A stretch of 57,613 nt of DNA from Streptomyces lichenis (GCF_023218175.1 NZ_JALPTH010000037.1:1-57613); one strand, 5' to 3'. Counted from the first letter of the stretch, positions 7,852 through 15,822 are shown. Notes: generated from the sequence alone by a model not told the origin. Translations and numbers: made by a program.

Positions 7852-9552
7852 TCAGCGGGCCCCGTTGCGGGGCGCGGTCGCGGGCCGGACGGGGCCGCGC
7901 CGGGCGGGCGGCCGGGCCGGCTCGGCGGCGCTCCGGGCGCGGGGCACCCCGTCGCCCTGAGGGCGCGGCTGCTCGGCCGGATGGTGGTCGGTGCCGCCGA
8001 GGCGGGCGTCGGGGTCGGCCGGATTCTCCATCACCTTCGGCAGCCGCACCGCCATCAGCGCGCCGAGCAGCAGCAGCCCCGCGCTGACCGCCAGGGTGAG
8101 GTGCAGCCCCTGCACGAAGGCGTTCCGAGCGGTACGGTGCAGCGCCTCGCCGACCGGGCCGCCGAGCTGCGCGGCCGTGCGGTAGGCCTCGCCGAGCGAG
8201 TTGGCGGCGGAGGCGGCGGCCGGCCCGGGCACCCCGGGGACGTCCCGCAGCCCGGGCGCGTACGCGGCGTTCATCACGCTGCCGAGGAGCGCGATGCCCA
8301 TCCCGGCGCCCAGCTGGTAGGAGGTCTCGCCGATCGCCGCGGCGCCGCCCGCGCTCTCGGCCGGGGCCTCGCTGAGCATCGACTCGTAGGCGCCGAACAG
8401 GGTGGTCTGGAGCCCGAAGCCGAGCAGCACGAATCCGGTGGTGAGCAGCACCGGCCGGTCGTGGTGGTTCATCAGGATCAGCAGCAGCACGGCGGCGGCG
8501 GTGAGCACGAAGCCCCAGCCGACCATCCGGCGCGGGCCGATCCGGGCCAGGGTGTACGAGCCGGTGGCGCCGGCGGCCATGGCGGCGAAGGTGAGCGGCA
8601 GCAGCCGCAGCCCGGTCTGGAGCGGGCTGAGCCCCAGCACCAGCTGGAGGTACTGGACGGCGATCAGCTCCAGGCCGACCAGGGCCAGCATGGCGAGCAC
8701 GATGCAGCCGACGGAGGTGGTGAAGGCGGGCCGGGCGAACATCCGCATGTCGATCAGCGGGTGGGTACGCCGCTTCTGCCGGCGCACGAACAGCGCCAGC
8801 ACCGCGCCACCCACCAGCAGGGCGGCCAGGGTGGCCGGCTCCAGGGCGTGGCCGGAGCCGGCCCGCTTGACCCCGACGACCACGCCCAGCACACCGGCGG
8901 CGGCCATCAGGGCGCCCAGCACGTCCCAGGGGCCGTCGTCGCCGCCGCGGGACTCGGGCAGCAGCCGTCGGCCCAGCGGCAGGATCACCGCCATCAGCGG
9001 CAGGTTGATCAGGAAGACCGAGCCCCACCAGAAGTGCTCGACCAGGAAGCCGCCGAGGACCGGTCCGGTGGCGGCGCCGACGGCGGCGACCGCGGTCCAG
9101 ACACCGATGGCGGTGGCCCGCTCGCGCCGGTCGGGGAAGACGGCGCGGAGGATCGACAGCGTGGCCGGCATGATCATCGCACCGCCGACGCCGAGCAGCG
9201 CCCGGGCGGCGATGAGCACCGCGGGCGTCTCGGCGGCCACCGCGAGCGCGGAGGCGGCGGCGAAGATCCCGTAGCCGACCAGCAGCACCCGCCGGCGCCC
9301 GACGCGGTCACCGAGCGTGCCGAACAGGATCAGCAGCGAGGCGCACACCAGCGGGTAGGCGTCGACGATCCACAGCAGCGCGGTGGAGCTCGGCCGCAGG
9401 TCCTCGGTCACCGCGGGGACGGCGACGTGCAGGACGGTCGCGTCCAGGGCGACCAGCAGCAGACTCACGCAGAGGACGATCAGGACGACCCAGCGGTTGG
9501 CACCGCCGCCGGTGGCGCGGGAGCGCGCTCCGGCCATGGTCGTCAGGGACAT
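7852..9552 (-). CDS. MFS multidrug exporter, DHA2 (14-TM, EmrB/QacA) type
   Basis: 566 aa with about 14 hydrophobic helices between residues 20 and 510. Motif A-like GTLGDRVGRRRVLL lies in the first cytoplasmic loop. Motif C-like GVWTAVAAVGAATGPVLGGFL lies in TM5, the hallmark of drug:H+ antiporters, and LDATVLHVAVP in TM1 matches the DHA2 D1 motif. The C-terminal 60 residues are Pro/Arg-rich and probably cytoplasmic. GGGAGGT about 6 nt before the ATG supports the start. No TetR or MarR regulator sits alongside, so the substrate is unknown. Confidence 0.9.
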   Translation of the reverse strand: MSLTTMAGARSRATGGGANRWVVLIVLCVSLLLVALDATVLHVAVPAVTEDLRPSSTALLWIVDAYPLVCASLLILFGTLGDRVGRRRVLLVGYGIFAAASALAVAAETPAVLIAARALLGVGGAMIMPATLSILRAVFPDRRERATAIGVWTAVAAVGAATGPVLGGFLVEHFWWGSVFLINLPLMAVILPLGRRLLPESRGGDDGPWDVLGALMAAAGVLGVVVGVKRAGSGHALEPATLAALLVGGAVLALFVRRQKRRTHPLIDMRMFARPAFTTSVGCIVLAMLALVGLELIAVQYLQLVLGLSPLQTGLRLLPLTFAAMAAGATGSYTLARIGPRRMVGWGFVLTAAAVLLLILMNHHDRPVLLTTGFVLLGFGLQTTLFGAYESMLSEAPAESAGGAAAIGETSYQLGAGMGIALLGSVMNAAYAPGLRDVPGVPGPAAASAANSLGEAYRTAAQLGGPVGEALHRTARNAFVQGLHLTLAVSAGLLLLGALMAVRLPKVMENPADPDARLGGTDHHPAEQPRPQGDGVPRARSAAEPARPPARRGPVRPATAPRNGAR

Positions 9553-10046
9553 GTGCGTACCTCCCGCAGATGGATGTCCCTCGCACCCGGCGGGTTGACC
9601 GGCCGGAGGGGGACGTGTCCGGGGCGGCCCGGCATCGGGGCGAGTGATGTGCCAGCGTACGCGAGTCCGCCGGTGAGGCGCGTGGTCCAGCTCTCACGGG
9701 GCAGACGCACGGCTGTGGCGTGTGCCACGGGTATGCGGGCATCCGGCGCCTCGGCGCTACCCGCGGACAGGGCCGCCCGGCACCCGGTCCACCAGAACGG
9801 CTCCGGCGGCACCCCGAAGGGAGCGATTCCGCGCCGGCGGCGCCCGGGTCCCCGCTCCCGGCGAATTCCGTCCGCCCTACAAACAAACTTCCGGAAGAGC
9901 CCCCGGTTAATACCGCCCCGAGGTCACCGACGGTTATGCATAAGCAGGGAATAAGCAGCACCCCGAGACGGATCCCACATCACATCGTCATCACGAAGAG
10001 AGCGGATGGGCGTGGGCTGTCACTCACTCCCTGTAACGTCGATCGG
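9553..10046. other. Divergent intergenic region, MFS gene / PAP2 gene
   Basis: 494 bp with no convincing gene. The frame upstream of the PAP2 start is open, but its codons often end in A or T from 9936 on (GGA, ATA, AGA, CCA, CAT), unlike real genes here, so it is noncoding leader or promoter. It must carry the exporter promoter; no operator palindrome stood out. Confidence 0.55.
10034..10039 (+). promoter_or_regulatory. Likely -10 box of the PAP2 gene, leaderless
   Basis: TAACGT 7 nt before GTG. It decides the start in favour of 10047 over an in-frame ATG at 9936. Confidence 0.5.
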
Positions 10047-11048
10047 GTGCGTACCGACATCTTTGCCCGTCTGGACCGGGAGCCGGAACCGCCGAAGATT
10101 GAGATCCCGCGGATGAGCCGCACCCGTCTCGCCCTCTTCGGCGGGACGCTGGCGTTCTACCTCGCCATCGTCGTCGCCGTGCTGGCCTCGTCCTGGCTGG
10201 TGATCATCGACTGGAAGGTCATGCTCTTCCGGCCCTACCAGCAGTGGCCCGAGGTGCACGCGACCCTCGACTACTTCGTGGTGCTGGGGCAGCGCGGTCC
10301 GACGGCCGTGATGGTGGCCGCCTGGCTGGGCTGGCGCTCCTGGCGGCAGCACACCCTGCGGCCGCTGCTGGTGCTGGGCGCGGCGCTGCTGCTGCTGAAC
10401 GTCACGGTGGGCGCGGTGAAGCTCGGCCTCGGCCGGCTGGGCCCGCACTACGCGACGCAGGTCGGCTCGACCGAGATGTTCGCCGGCGGCGATATATTCC
10501 CTTCCGGCCACACCGCCAACGCCGTGGTGACCTGGGGCATCCTCGCCTATCTCGCCACCACCCCGACGGCCCGGCGGGTGCTGTCGGCCGTCTCCGCGGT
10601 GGTGGCCCTGGGGGTGGGCCTGACCACGGTCTACCTCGGTACGCACTGGCTGAGCGACGTCCTGCTGGGCTGGGCCGCCGGGCTGCTGATCCTGCTGGCC
10701 CTGCCCTGGTGCGAACCGCTGATGGACCGGGCCGAGGCCGTGGTCTTCGCGGCCCGCGAGCGGCTGCGGGCGCGCCGCCGCAGGCTGCCGACGGTGCCGG
10801 TCGCGGCGGGCGGCGCCTGGCCGGCCGCCCACCGCCGGCTCGGCGCCCCCGCCCAGGAGAGCCCCGCCGAGGAGGCGGCCCTCGACCCGGTCGGCGCCTC
10901 CGGCGGCACCCGCACCGCCACCCGGGCCACCCTCACCCACCACCCCCGCGCGCACAGCGCCCACTCCGCGGTCCGCTCCGAGCGCACCCCCGTCACCCCG
11001 GCCGGCAGCCGCCGCCCACCGCGCTCCCGCCCCGCCACAGGCGGCTGA
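10047..11048 (+). CDS. PAP2-family membrane phosphatase
   Basis: 333 aa integral membrane protein with about six helices between residues 28 and 232. The three phosphatase motifs are visible in order: VKLGLGRLGP (degenerate motif 1), FPSGHTAN (motif 2, catalytic His) and GTHWLSDVLLGW (motif 3, His plus Asp). The family hydrolyses lipid phosphates such as undecaprenyl diphosphate or phosphatidic acid at the membrane surface. The last 90 residues are Arg/Thr/Pro-rich and disordered. The GTG start is chosen because a TAACGT box precedes it by 7 nt and codon use changes there. A long bidirectional terminator follows. The substrate cannot be told from sequence. Confidence 0.88.
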   Translation: MRTDIFARLDREPEPPKIEIPRMSRTRLALFGGTLAFYLAIVVAVLASSWLVIIDWKVMLFRPYQQWPEVHATLDYFVVLGQRGPTAVMVAAWLGWRSWRQHTLRPLLVLGAALLLLNVTVGAVKLGLGRLGPHYATQVGSTEMFAGGDIFPSGHTANAVVTWGILAYLATTPTARRVLSAVSAVVALGVGLTTVYLGTHWLSDVLLGWAAGLLILLALPWCEPLMDRAEAVVFAARERLRARRRRLPTVPVAAGGAWPAAHRRLGAPAQESPAEEAALDPVGASGGTRTATRATLTHHPRAHSAHSAVRSERTPVTPAGSRRPPRSRPATGG

Positions 11049-11072
11049 CCCACCCGCGCCAGGAAGTACGCG

Positions 11073-11110
11073 AAAGGGGCCCGGTTCCTCTTCAGGAACC
11101 GGGCCCCTTT
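11073..11110. terminator. Bidirectional terminator, PAP2 gene / I78 inhibitor gene
   Basis: A 17-bp perfect stem (left arm AAAGGGGCCCGGTTCCT) with loop CTTC sits between convergent genes. The A and T ends of the stem give a U-rich end in both directions. Confidence 0.92.
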
Positions 11111-11129
11111 CCCCTGCCCCCGGGGCCGC

Positions 11130-11345
11130 TCAGCCGACCCAGCAGCGGGTGACGGTCTCGTCGGTGACCTCGAAGTTGATCCGCCCGGCCACGAACTCCA
11201 GTGTGATCACCGTGCCGGGCGGCAGGGAGCGGACTTCTGTCCAGCCGCGGTCGCGGGCCAGCCGCTCCGCCTCGGTCTCGTCGAGTCCCACATACGCCTC
11301 GGGCGCGTCGGCGGGCTGTCCGGAAGGGGTCGGAATCGATGCCAT
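11130..11345 (-). CDS. Small I78-type peptidase inhibitor-like protein, 71 aa
   Basis: The short protein has a disordered N terminus (MASIPTPSGQPADAPE) and a compact end: ERLARDRGWTEVRSLPPG, then TVITLEFVAGRINFEV, finishing TRCWVG. The RSLPPG-x-VITLEF-x-GRINFEV-D pattern is that of the I78/potato-inhibitor-like fold, in which the segment before GRIN forms the protease-binding loop. There is no signal peptide, so any target would be cytoplasmic. TACGGT lies 7 nt before the ATG (leaderless). An upstream GTG would add only three residues. Inhibitory activity is family inference. Confidence 0.7.
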   Translation of the reverse strand: MASIPTPSGQPADAPEAYVGLDETEAERLARDRGWTEVRSLPPGTVITLEFVAGRINFEVTDETVTRCWVG

Positions 11346-11787
11346 GCACCTCACCGTAGGCGGCCGCGCACACCGGTGGAAGCGGGCACCCGCGCCGACA
11401 CCCCAGCCCCACCACCCCCAGGTCCACCCCCGATCACGCTCCCGTCACAGCCCGCCCGTACGCGGTCGGTCACCACCTCGCGCCACCGCGGCCCCTCCAC
11501 CCCACCCGACCGCCGGAATTCCGAAGGCCCACCCGAATCCCCCACACGCATTCGCAGGAATTCCACGCCCCATCAGCTCCCCCCCCCCCCTTTCCCCCCG
11601 AATGGCCCCGCCCCGCCCTTCCCACACTTTCCACCGCCCCCCCGCCCGCCCCCATTTCCCCGCCCACCGTTTCCGGGTCCGCCCCCACCTCATTCGCCGC
11701 CCCGGGCCCTCCAGATCCTCGGCGGAGGGGCATGAACCGGAGCCCGTGCGGCGGGCAGCACACGCGGGCGACGCCGAGCCATCCCGC
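11346..11787. other. C-rich, G-poor intergenic stretch with C12 tract
   Basis: 442 bp without a credible gene. From about 11380 to 11720 the plus strand is heavily C-biased and nearly free of G runs, with a C12 homopolymer at 11579-11590 followed by TTT and C6. Small open frames exist on both strands only because stops are rare at this composition. The I78 gene's promoter box (11353-11358) is at its left edge. The rest lies 3' of the glycosyltransferase gene, whose transcript would be G-rich here. Confidence 0.6.
11353..11358 (-). promoter_or_regulatory. Likely -10 box of the I78-like gene, leaderless
   Basis: TACGGT 7 nt before the ATG. The overlapping GGTGAGG could also act as a ribosome site but is too close to the start. 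Confidence 0.4.
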
Positions 11788-13074
11788 CTATCGGCCGCCG
11801 CCCCGGCTCACCAGCCCCGCGGCCTTGTACCGGGCCGCGTACCCGGCGTCCAGCACCGCGCCGCGCACTCGCTGCACCCCGTCCCGCACCCGGCTGCGCC
11901 GCCGCCCCTCCCCGCCGCCTCCCACCAGCTCGGTGAAGAGCGCCTCATGACGCTCGGCGATCGCCACCGGGTCGAACCGGCGCGCGTTGGCGAGCGCGGC
12001 CGCACCGGCCCGGCGCCGCAACTCGTCGTCCTCGATGTAGCCCAGCAGCGCCTCCGCCACCGCGTCCGCGTCCCCGACCGGCACCAGCCGGCCGTCCACC
12101 CCGTCCTCGATGATCTCCCGGGGCCCGTGCGGGCAGTCCGTGGACACCACCGGCAGCCCGCACCGCATGGCCTCCACCAGGGTCATCCCGAAGGACTCCA
12201 GCCGCGAGGTCGACACCGCGATCGACCCCTTGACCAGCTCCGCGTCCAGCGGGTTGGCGGTCCCCATCAGCGCGACGTGCTCCCCCAGCCCGCGCTCCTC
12301 CACCAGCCCTCTCAACGCGTCCTTCTCGTTCCCAGTCGCGTCCCCCGAGCCGTAGATCCGCAGCCGCCAGTCCGGCCGGGCGGCCACCACCTTGGCGAAC
12401 GCCTCCACCAGCAGGTCGTACCGCTTCACCCGGGTCAGCCGCCCGGCCGCCACCACGTACTTCGCCGCGGGATCGGCGGGCCCGACCTGCGGCTCCGGCA
12501 CGCTGTTCGGCACCGACTCGATCCGCACCGCCGCGGGCAGCTTCAGCCGGGTCCGATACGACCGGGCGTCCGCCTCGGTGACCGTGGTGACGGCGTCCAG
12601 CAGGCCGTACCGGTGCCCGATCTCCCGGCGCAGCCGGTAGCCGTGGCTGTCCAGCGTCAGATGTTCCTGCCCCACCCGCACCGGCCCGGCGGGCGCCTGC
12701 CGCGCGATGTGCACGTTCAGCCCCGGCCGCGTCCCCACCACCACATCGGCGTCCAGCCCCTTCAGATGCGCCGCGATCCGGGCGTCCGTCAGCCGGCTGT
12801 ACTGCTTCCACCGCCCGTCCCCGCGCGGGAACACCTTCGCGGGGCGCTGGTAGTCCGGGTGGTCACCGTCATACTCCGGCGACTTCTTCCTCAGGTCTAC
12901 CAGGTGCTTCATCACCACCCCGGCGGGAGCGCCGAGCGTGGGCTGATCGCGGTGGCGGAAGACCGAGACGATCTCCACCTCGTGCCGCTCGGCCAGCGCC
13001 TGGGCGAGGTTGAAGGTGGTACGGATCGTGCCGCCGATTCCGTAGGCGTTGTGCAGCAGAAAAGAGATGCGCAT
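11788..13074 (-). CDS. Glycosyltransferase family 4 (GT-B)
   Basis: 428 aa retaining-type GT-B glycosyltransferase. N-terminal RISFLLHNAYGIGGTIRTTFNLA carries the Gly-rich acceptor-domain loop. The middle has AAGRLTRVKRYDLLVEAFA, the linker to the nucleotide-sugar domain. The C-terminal domain has SRLESFGMTLVEAM, the E-x7-E catalytic/donor motif, then GLPVVSTDCPHGP. The donor and acceptor are unknown; the family includes teichoic acid and exopolysaccharide enzymes. The C terminus has a basic, amphipathic extension. The start ATG at 13074 is used because the extra upstream residues of the longer frame are Pro/Gly-rich and unlike the family. Confidence 0.87.
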   Translation of the reverse strand: MRISFLLHNAYGIGGTIRTTFNLAQALAERHEVEIVSVFRHRDQPTLGAPAGVVMKHLVDLRKKSPEYDGDHPDYQRPAKVFPRGDGRWKQYSRLTDARIAAHLKGLDADVVVGTRPGLNVHIARQAPAGPVRVGQEHLTLDSHGYRLRREIGHRYGLLDAVTTVTEADARSYRTRLKLPAAVRIESVPNSVPEPQVGPADPAAKYVVAAGRLTRVKRYDLLVEAFAKVVAARPDWRLRIYGSGDATGNEKDALRGLVEERGLGEHVALMGTANPLDAELVKGSIAVSTSRLESFGMTLVEAMRCGLPVVSTDCPHGPREIIEDGVDGRLVPVGDADAVAEALLGYIEDDELRRRAGAAALANARRFDPVAIAERHEALFTELVGGGGEGRRRSRVRDGVQRVRGAVLDAGYAARYKAAGLVSRGGGR

Positions 13075-13321
13075 CGCGTCGCCGCGTCCCCCGGTGTTGA
13101 CGAAACCAGGACATGCCCCTGGTCCCTCGACCCTACCGGGCCCTGTCCCGGAGGGATTGGCCACCCGCGACGGGTCAGCCGGTCCGGTGGGTCCGGACGA
13201 GACGGTCCGGGCCACCGGCCCGGTAGCGCGCGACCACGGCGAATCGGTCAGTGCGCCGCCGGTCGGGTGGGGGTACGCAGGGTCGCGCGCGCAGCGGCCG
13301 AGCGTAATGAGGCGGTGAGAT

Positions 13322-13338
13322 TGACCGTCGAACGGTCA
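13322..13338. promoter_or_regulatory. Perfect inverted repeat TGACCGT-CGA-ACGGTCA
   Basis: 7-bp arms with a 3-bp spacer, the size of a TetR-type operator. It stands 248 bp before the glycosyltransferase start and no regulator gene is adjacent. Could be a chance GC palindrome. Confidence 0.35.
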
Positions 13339-13454
13339 GCGCGAGCCGCGAGCACGTGAGCCCGGAGTGCCCACGCCCCCACCCACCGAACCGCAGACCC
13401 GGCCACCGAAGCCGCACCCGGCCACCGGACCGCCACCGCAACAGACCCACCCGC

Positions 13455-13570
13455 GTCAGCGCACCCACCGGGCAGCGGCCCGGACACCGGCGGCGCGGGC
13501 CGCCCAGGTCAGCGAACCCACGGGGCAGCAGCCCCAACCCGGACACCGGCGGCGAAAGCCGCCCACCTCA
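13455..13570. repeat. Imperfect tandem duplication with small hairpins, 3' of the Rpf gene
   Basis: Two copies offset by 53-59 bp share GTCAGCG(C/A)ACCCAC near their start and an exact CCCGGACACCGGCGGCG (13479-13495 and 13538-13554). Each ends in a 6-bp hairpin, GGCGGC-GCGG-GCCGCC and GGCGGC-GAAA-GCCGCC (13548-13563); the second has a GNRA-type loop. As the Rpf gene ends 46 bp away on the minus strand, these may be its terminator. Confidence 0.6.
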
Positions 13571-13609
13571 ACGAGGCCACCGCCCCGCAGACGCAGACCC
13601 GCCCACGAA

Positions 13610-14173
13610 CTACAGCGGCAGCGACAAAAGCGTCCCCGGCCGGATCCGGTTCGGGTCGGTGCCGATCGCCTTCGCGTTGGCCTGGTAGAGGGCCTTCCAG
13701 CCGCCCGGGACCTTGAAGCGGCGCGCGACCGCGGAGAGGGTGTCGCCGGGCTGGACGGTGTGGGCGCGGCCGGAGAGGCCGTACTGCTTGGAGCAGCTGG
13801 GCCAGGCCGCCCAGCCCTGCCAGCGCAGCACCTCCTGGGCGACGGTGATCTGCTCCTGCTTGGTGGCGAGGTCCGCGCGGGTGGCGTACTTGAGCCCGCC
13901 GTACGCCTCCCAGGTGGACTGGCGGAACTGGAGGCCGCCGTAGTAGCCGTTGCCGGTGTTGATGTGCCAGCGGCCGCCGCTCTCGCAGTCGGCGACGCAG
14001 CCCCACGGCCACTGGTCGGTGCGGCAGTCGGCGGCGGTGGGGGCCGCGCCCGGGCCGGGGGCGGGCGGGGGCGGGTGGCCGCCGGGCGCCGCCGCCAGGG
14101 CGGTTGGCGCGGGCCCGGCCAGGAGCAGCAGCACGGCCGGCACCAGCACCGGCCAGAAGCGGATCTTCGGCAT
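13610..14173 (-). CDS. Secreted resuscitation-promoting factor, Rpf domain plus LysM
   Basis: 187 aa. A signal peptide covers residues 1-28 (VLVPAVLLLLAGPAPTALAAAP), followed by a Pro/Gly linker. The Rpf transglycosylase-like domain (about 47-125) has the catalytic Glu in CVADCESGGRWHINTGNGYYGG and the later QEVLRWQGWAAWPSC with paired Cys. The C-terminal LysM (about 138-187) starts HTVQPGDTLSAVARRF and binds peptidoglycan. The protein cleaves cell-wall glycan and is linked to spore germination and exit from dormancy in Streptomyces. There is no Shine-Dalgarno; TAGCGT 6 nt before the ATG suggests a leaderless mRNA. I see no ydaO-type riboswitch upstream, unlike some rpf genes. Confidence 0.93.
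   Translation of the reverse strand: MPKIRFWPVLVPAVLLLLAGPAPTALAAAPGGHPPPPAPGPGAAPTAADCRTDQWPWGCVADCESGGRWHINTGNGYYGGLQFRQSTWEAYGGLKYATRADLATKQEQITVAQEVLRWQGWAAWPSCSKQYGLSGRAHTVQPGDTLSAVARRFKVPGGWKALYQANAKAIGTDPNRIRPGTLLSLPL
14080..14173 (-). other. Signal peptide of the Rpf protein
   Basis: Basic MPKIRF, then a hydrophobic run of Leu/Val/Ala and an Ala-x-Ala type end (ALAAAP). Cleavage is expected around residue 28-30. Confidence 0.75.
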
Positions 14174-14179
14174 CGGGCC

Positions 14180-14185
14180 ACGCTA
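14180..14185 (-). promoter_or_regulatory. Likely -10 box of the Rpf gene, leaderless
   Basis: TAGCGT 6 nt before the ATG with no ribosome site in between. Confidence 0.5.
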
Positions 14186-14386
14186 GGCGCGCCCCGGGAC
14201 GCGGGGCGGCCACCGCGCGGGCGGGGCGGCCCGGGCCCACCCGGTCGGCCGACGTCGCAGGACACCGCCGGCACCGGACGGGTTTGGTCCGTACGCGTGA
14301 CCCGGGCCGCGGGTCGCCCGTTGAACCCTTCACAGACGTGCCGGGATCCGCCCGGCATCGCACGTGATGAGTCCGAGGAGTCCCCC

Positions 14387-15178
14387 GTGTCCCGCATGCT
14401 CGACGTCAGCGAGGACGTACGCGCCGAGATCGGCGACGAGGAAGCCGACCGGCTGCTCGCCGGCGAGAACGCTCCGGGCAGCTACGACTGCACCTCCTGC
14501 CGCACCCCGGGCGACTCCGAGCAGGAGCGCACCAGCACCGTGCTGTTCGTGGGCGAGGAGACGGCCGTGCTGGCCTTCGCGCACGCCAGTTGCATCCCCT
14601 CCCAGGTGGTGAGGGTCGCCGAGGACCAGCTCCAGGGCGCCGTCCGATCGATCACCAGCACCGAGCAGCAGCAGCCGCAGCCGCAGCCGCCCGCCCCGGC
14701 CGCCGACCAGGCGGTGCTGGGGGTCACCAGCGGGCTGGTGCTGGTCGAGGGCGAGCTGCACCCCGCGCTGGTGGTGGAGCCGACCGCGCCGATCGCCCGG
14801 CCCGGGTCGGACGGGTTCGCCGACGAGTTCCTGCCGCTCCTGATCGAGCAGGGCTTCCTCCCGGTGTCGCAGGTGAACCAGGTGCCCAGCCCGGTGGCCG
14901 GCTGGTCGGTGCTGCTGGCCATGGGGCAGCTGCACGCGATCCTCCAGCCGGGCACCGGCGGCGGCAGCCCGGTGGCCTGGTGGCAGGCGCACCAGCCGCT
15001 CCAGGTGACGGACGGCTGGCGGGCGGCGGCGAACAAGTCGCACACGGTGCTGGTGTTCGCCGCCCCGGTGGGCTCGATCGGGCAGCAGCCGCGCGAGGAC
15101 CTGCTGCGGGACGCGCTGGAGAAGGCGGCGGCCGACGGGCGGCTGGTGGCGGGGTCCATGCCGCTGGCCGGTACCTGA
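14387..15178 (+). CDS. Conserved hypothetical protein, possible Cys-pair N-terminal domain
   Basis: 263 aa, function not recognised. The N-terminal part has YDCTSCRTPGDSEQE near residue 40 (a CxxC pair), a strand-rich VLFVGEETAVLAFAHASCIPSQVVRV segment, then a Gln/Pro linker (QQQPQPQPP). The C-terminal half is strand-rich: ITSGLVLVEGELHPALVVEP and WSVLLAMGQLHAILQPG. No signal peptide or membrane helix. Start GTG has GAGGAG 6 nt upstream; an in-frame ATG lies three codons later. The next gene overlaps its stop (TGATG), so the two are translationally coupled and probably act together. Confidence 0.7.
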   Translation: MSRMLDVSEDVRAEIGDEEADRLLAGENAPGSYDCTSCRTPGDSEQERTSTVLFVGEETAVLAFAHASCIPSQVVRVAEDQLQGAVRSITSTEQQQPQPQPPAPAADQAVLGVTSGLVLVEGELHPALVVEPTAPIARPGSDGFADEFLPLLIEQGFLPVSQVNQVPSPVAGWSVLLAMGQLHAILQPGTGGGSPVAWWQAHQPLQVTDGWRAAANKSHTVLVFAAPVGSIGQQPREDLLRDALEKAAADGRLVAGSMPLAGT

Positions 15179-15744
15179 TGCCGGAGGGGGCCGCCCGGGA
15201 CGGCGGCGAGGGCGGGGGCGGCGCGGGTACGGGCCGCCATGGCCGGGCGGCCGGCGCGGGCCGGTCGAATCCCGTACCGGAGGGGCCCCGGCCGCATCCC
15301 CCGGGCGGCGGGGTCGTTGGCACCTACGTGCACCCATACGAACCATCTCGCCAGCCCTACCACCCGATTCCGGCCATGCGCCCGGCCCATGACGGGGGGT
15401 CGGGGCACGCGGCGCCCGGCCACTCCCCCGCCGGGCACGCCGGGCAGGCCGCCATCGGGCATATGACCGGCCATCTGTCGGTGAGCGGTTCGGTGGCGCG
15501 TTCGGCCACCCCGATCTACGACGCGCTGTACTCCGAGTACCTGCGGTCCTTCCGGACGCTGCCGTTCGACCGGAGCGGTGAGGAGGACCTCGGGTTCCGG
15601 TCGTTCGGCACCGGCAGTGGCGGATACGCGGCGCAGCACGCCGGGTTCGGTGGCGGCGGCTGGCAGCAGGTCGGTCCCGTGCACCGGGGCGGGCACCACC
15701 ATGTGCCGGCCGCGCTGCCGCCGGCTCCCCGGCGGGGGCTGTAA
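15178..15744 (+). CDS. Hypothetical Gly/His/Pro-rich protein coupled to the previous gene
   Basis: 188 aa, function not recognised. The first half is low-complexity Gly/Pro/His/Ala. The conserved-looking core is about residues 118-145 (PIYDALYSEYLRSFRTLPFDRSG), followed by an aromatic/Gly tail (GFGGGGWQQVGPVHRGGHHH). The start ATG overlaps the upstream TGA, which argues that it is a real gene despite its composition. A strong bidirectional hairpin follows. Confidence 0.6.
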   Translation: MPEGAARDGGEGGGGAGTGRHGRAAGAGRSNPVPEGPRPHPPGGGVVGTYVHPYEPSRQPYHPIPAMRPAHDGGSGHAAPGHSPAGHAGQAAIGHMTGHLSVSGSVARSATPIYDALYSEYLRSFRTLPFDRSGEEDLGFRSFGTGSGGYAAQHAGFGGGGWQQVGPVHRGGHHHVPAALPPAPRRGL

Positions 15745-15758
15745 GCAGTACGGAACGC

Positions 15759-15809
15759 GTACGGCCGCGGGGCCGGGGTGGATCGTCCACCCCGGCCCCG
15801 CGGCCGTAC
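15759..15809. terminator. Very long perfect hairpin, bidirectional terminator
   Basis: 24 perfect base pairs (15759-15782 with 15786-15809) close a 3-nt TCG loop between two converging genes: the hypothetical gene (plus) and der (minus). Confidence 0.93.
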
Positions 15810-15822
15810 CTGGCCGAGGGCC

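Larger units (their letters stand above)
13075..13609. other. Intergenic gap with palindrome and duplicated hairpin segment
   Basis: 535 bp between glycosyltransferase and Rpf genes, both minus. It carries an operator-like inverted repeat (13322-13338), and from 13455 an imperfect duplication whose copies end in short hairpins (see repeat entry). Open frames are composition artefacts. Confidence 0.55.

Noticed and set aside
9936..10046. Earlier ATG start for the PAP2 gene
   Set aside because: Codons in this stretch often end in A or T, unlike coding sequence here, and a -10-like box precedes the later GTG.
13367..14386. Long plus-strand frame upstream of the hypothetical gene at 14387
   Set aside because: It runs antisense through the Rpf gene; GAGGAG 6 nt before GTG at 14387 marks the real start.
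14174..14386. ydaO (c-di-AMP) riboswitch upstream of the Rpf gene
   Set aside because: I could not see its conserved core; the gene instead shows a leaderless start box 6 nt from the ATG.
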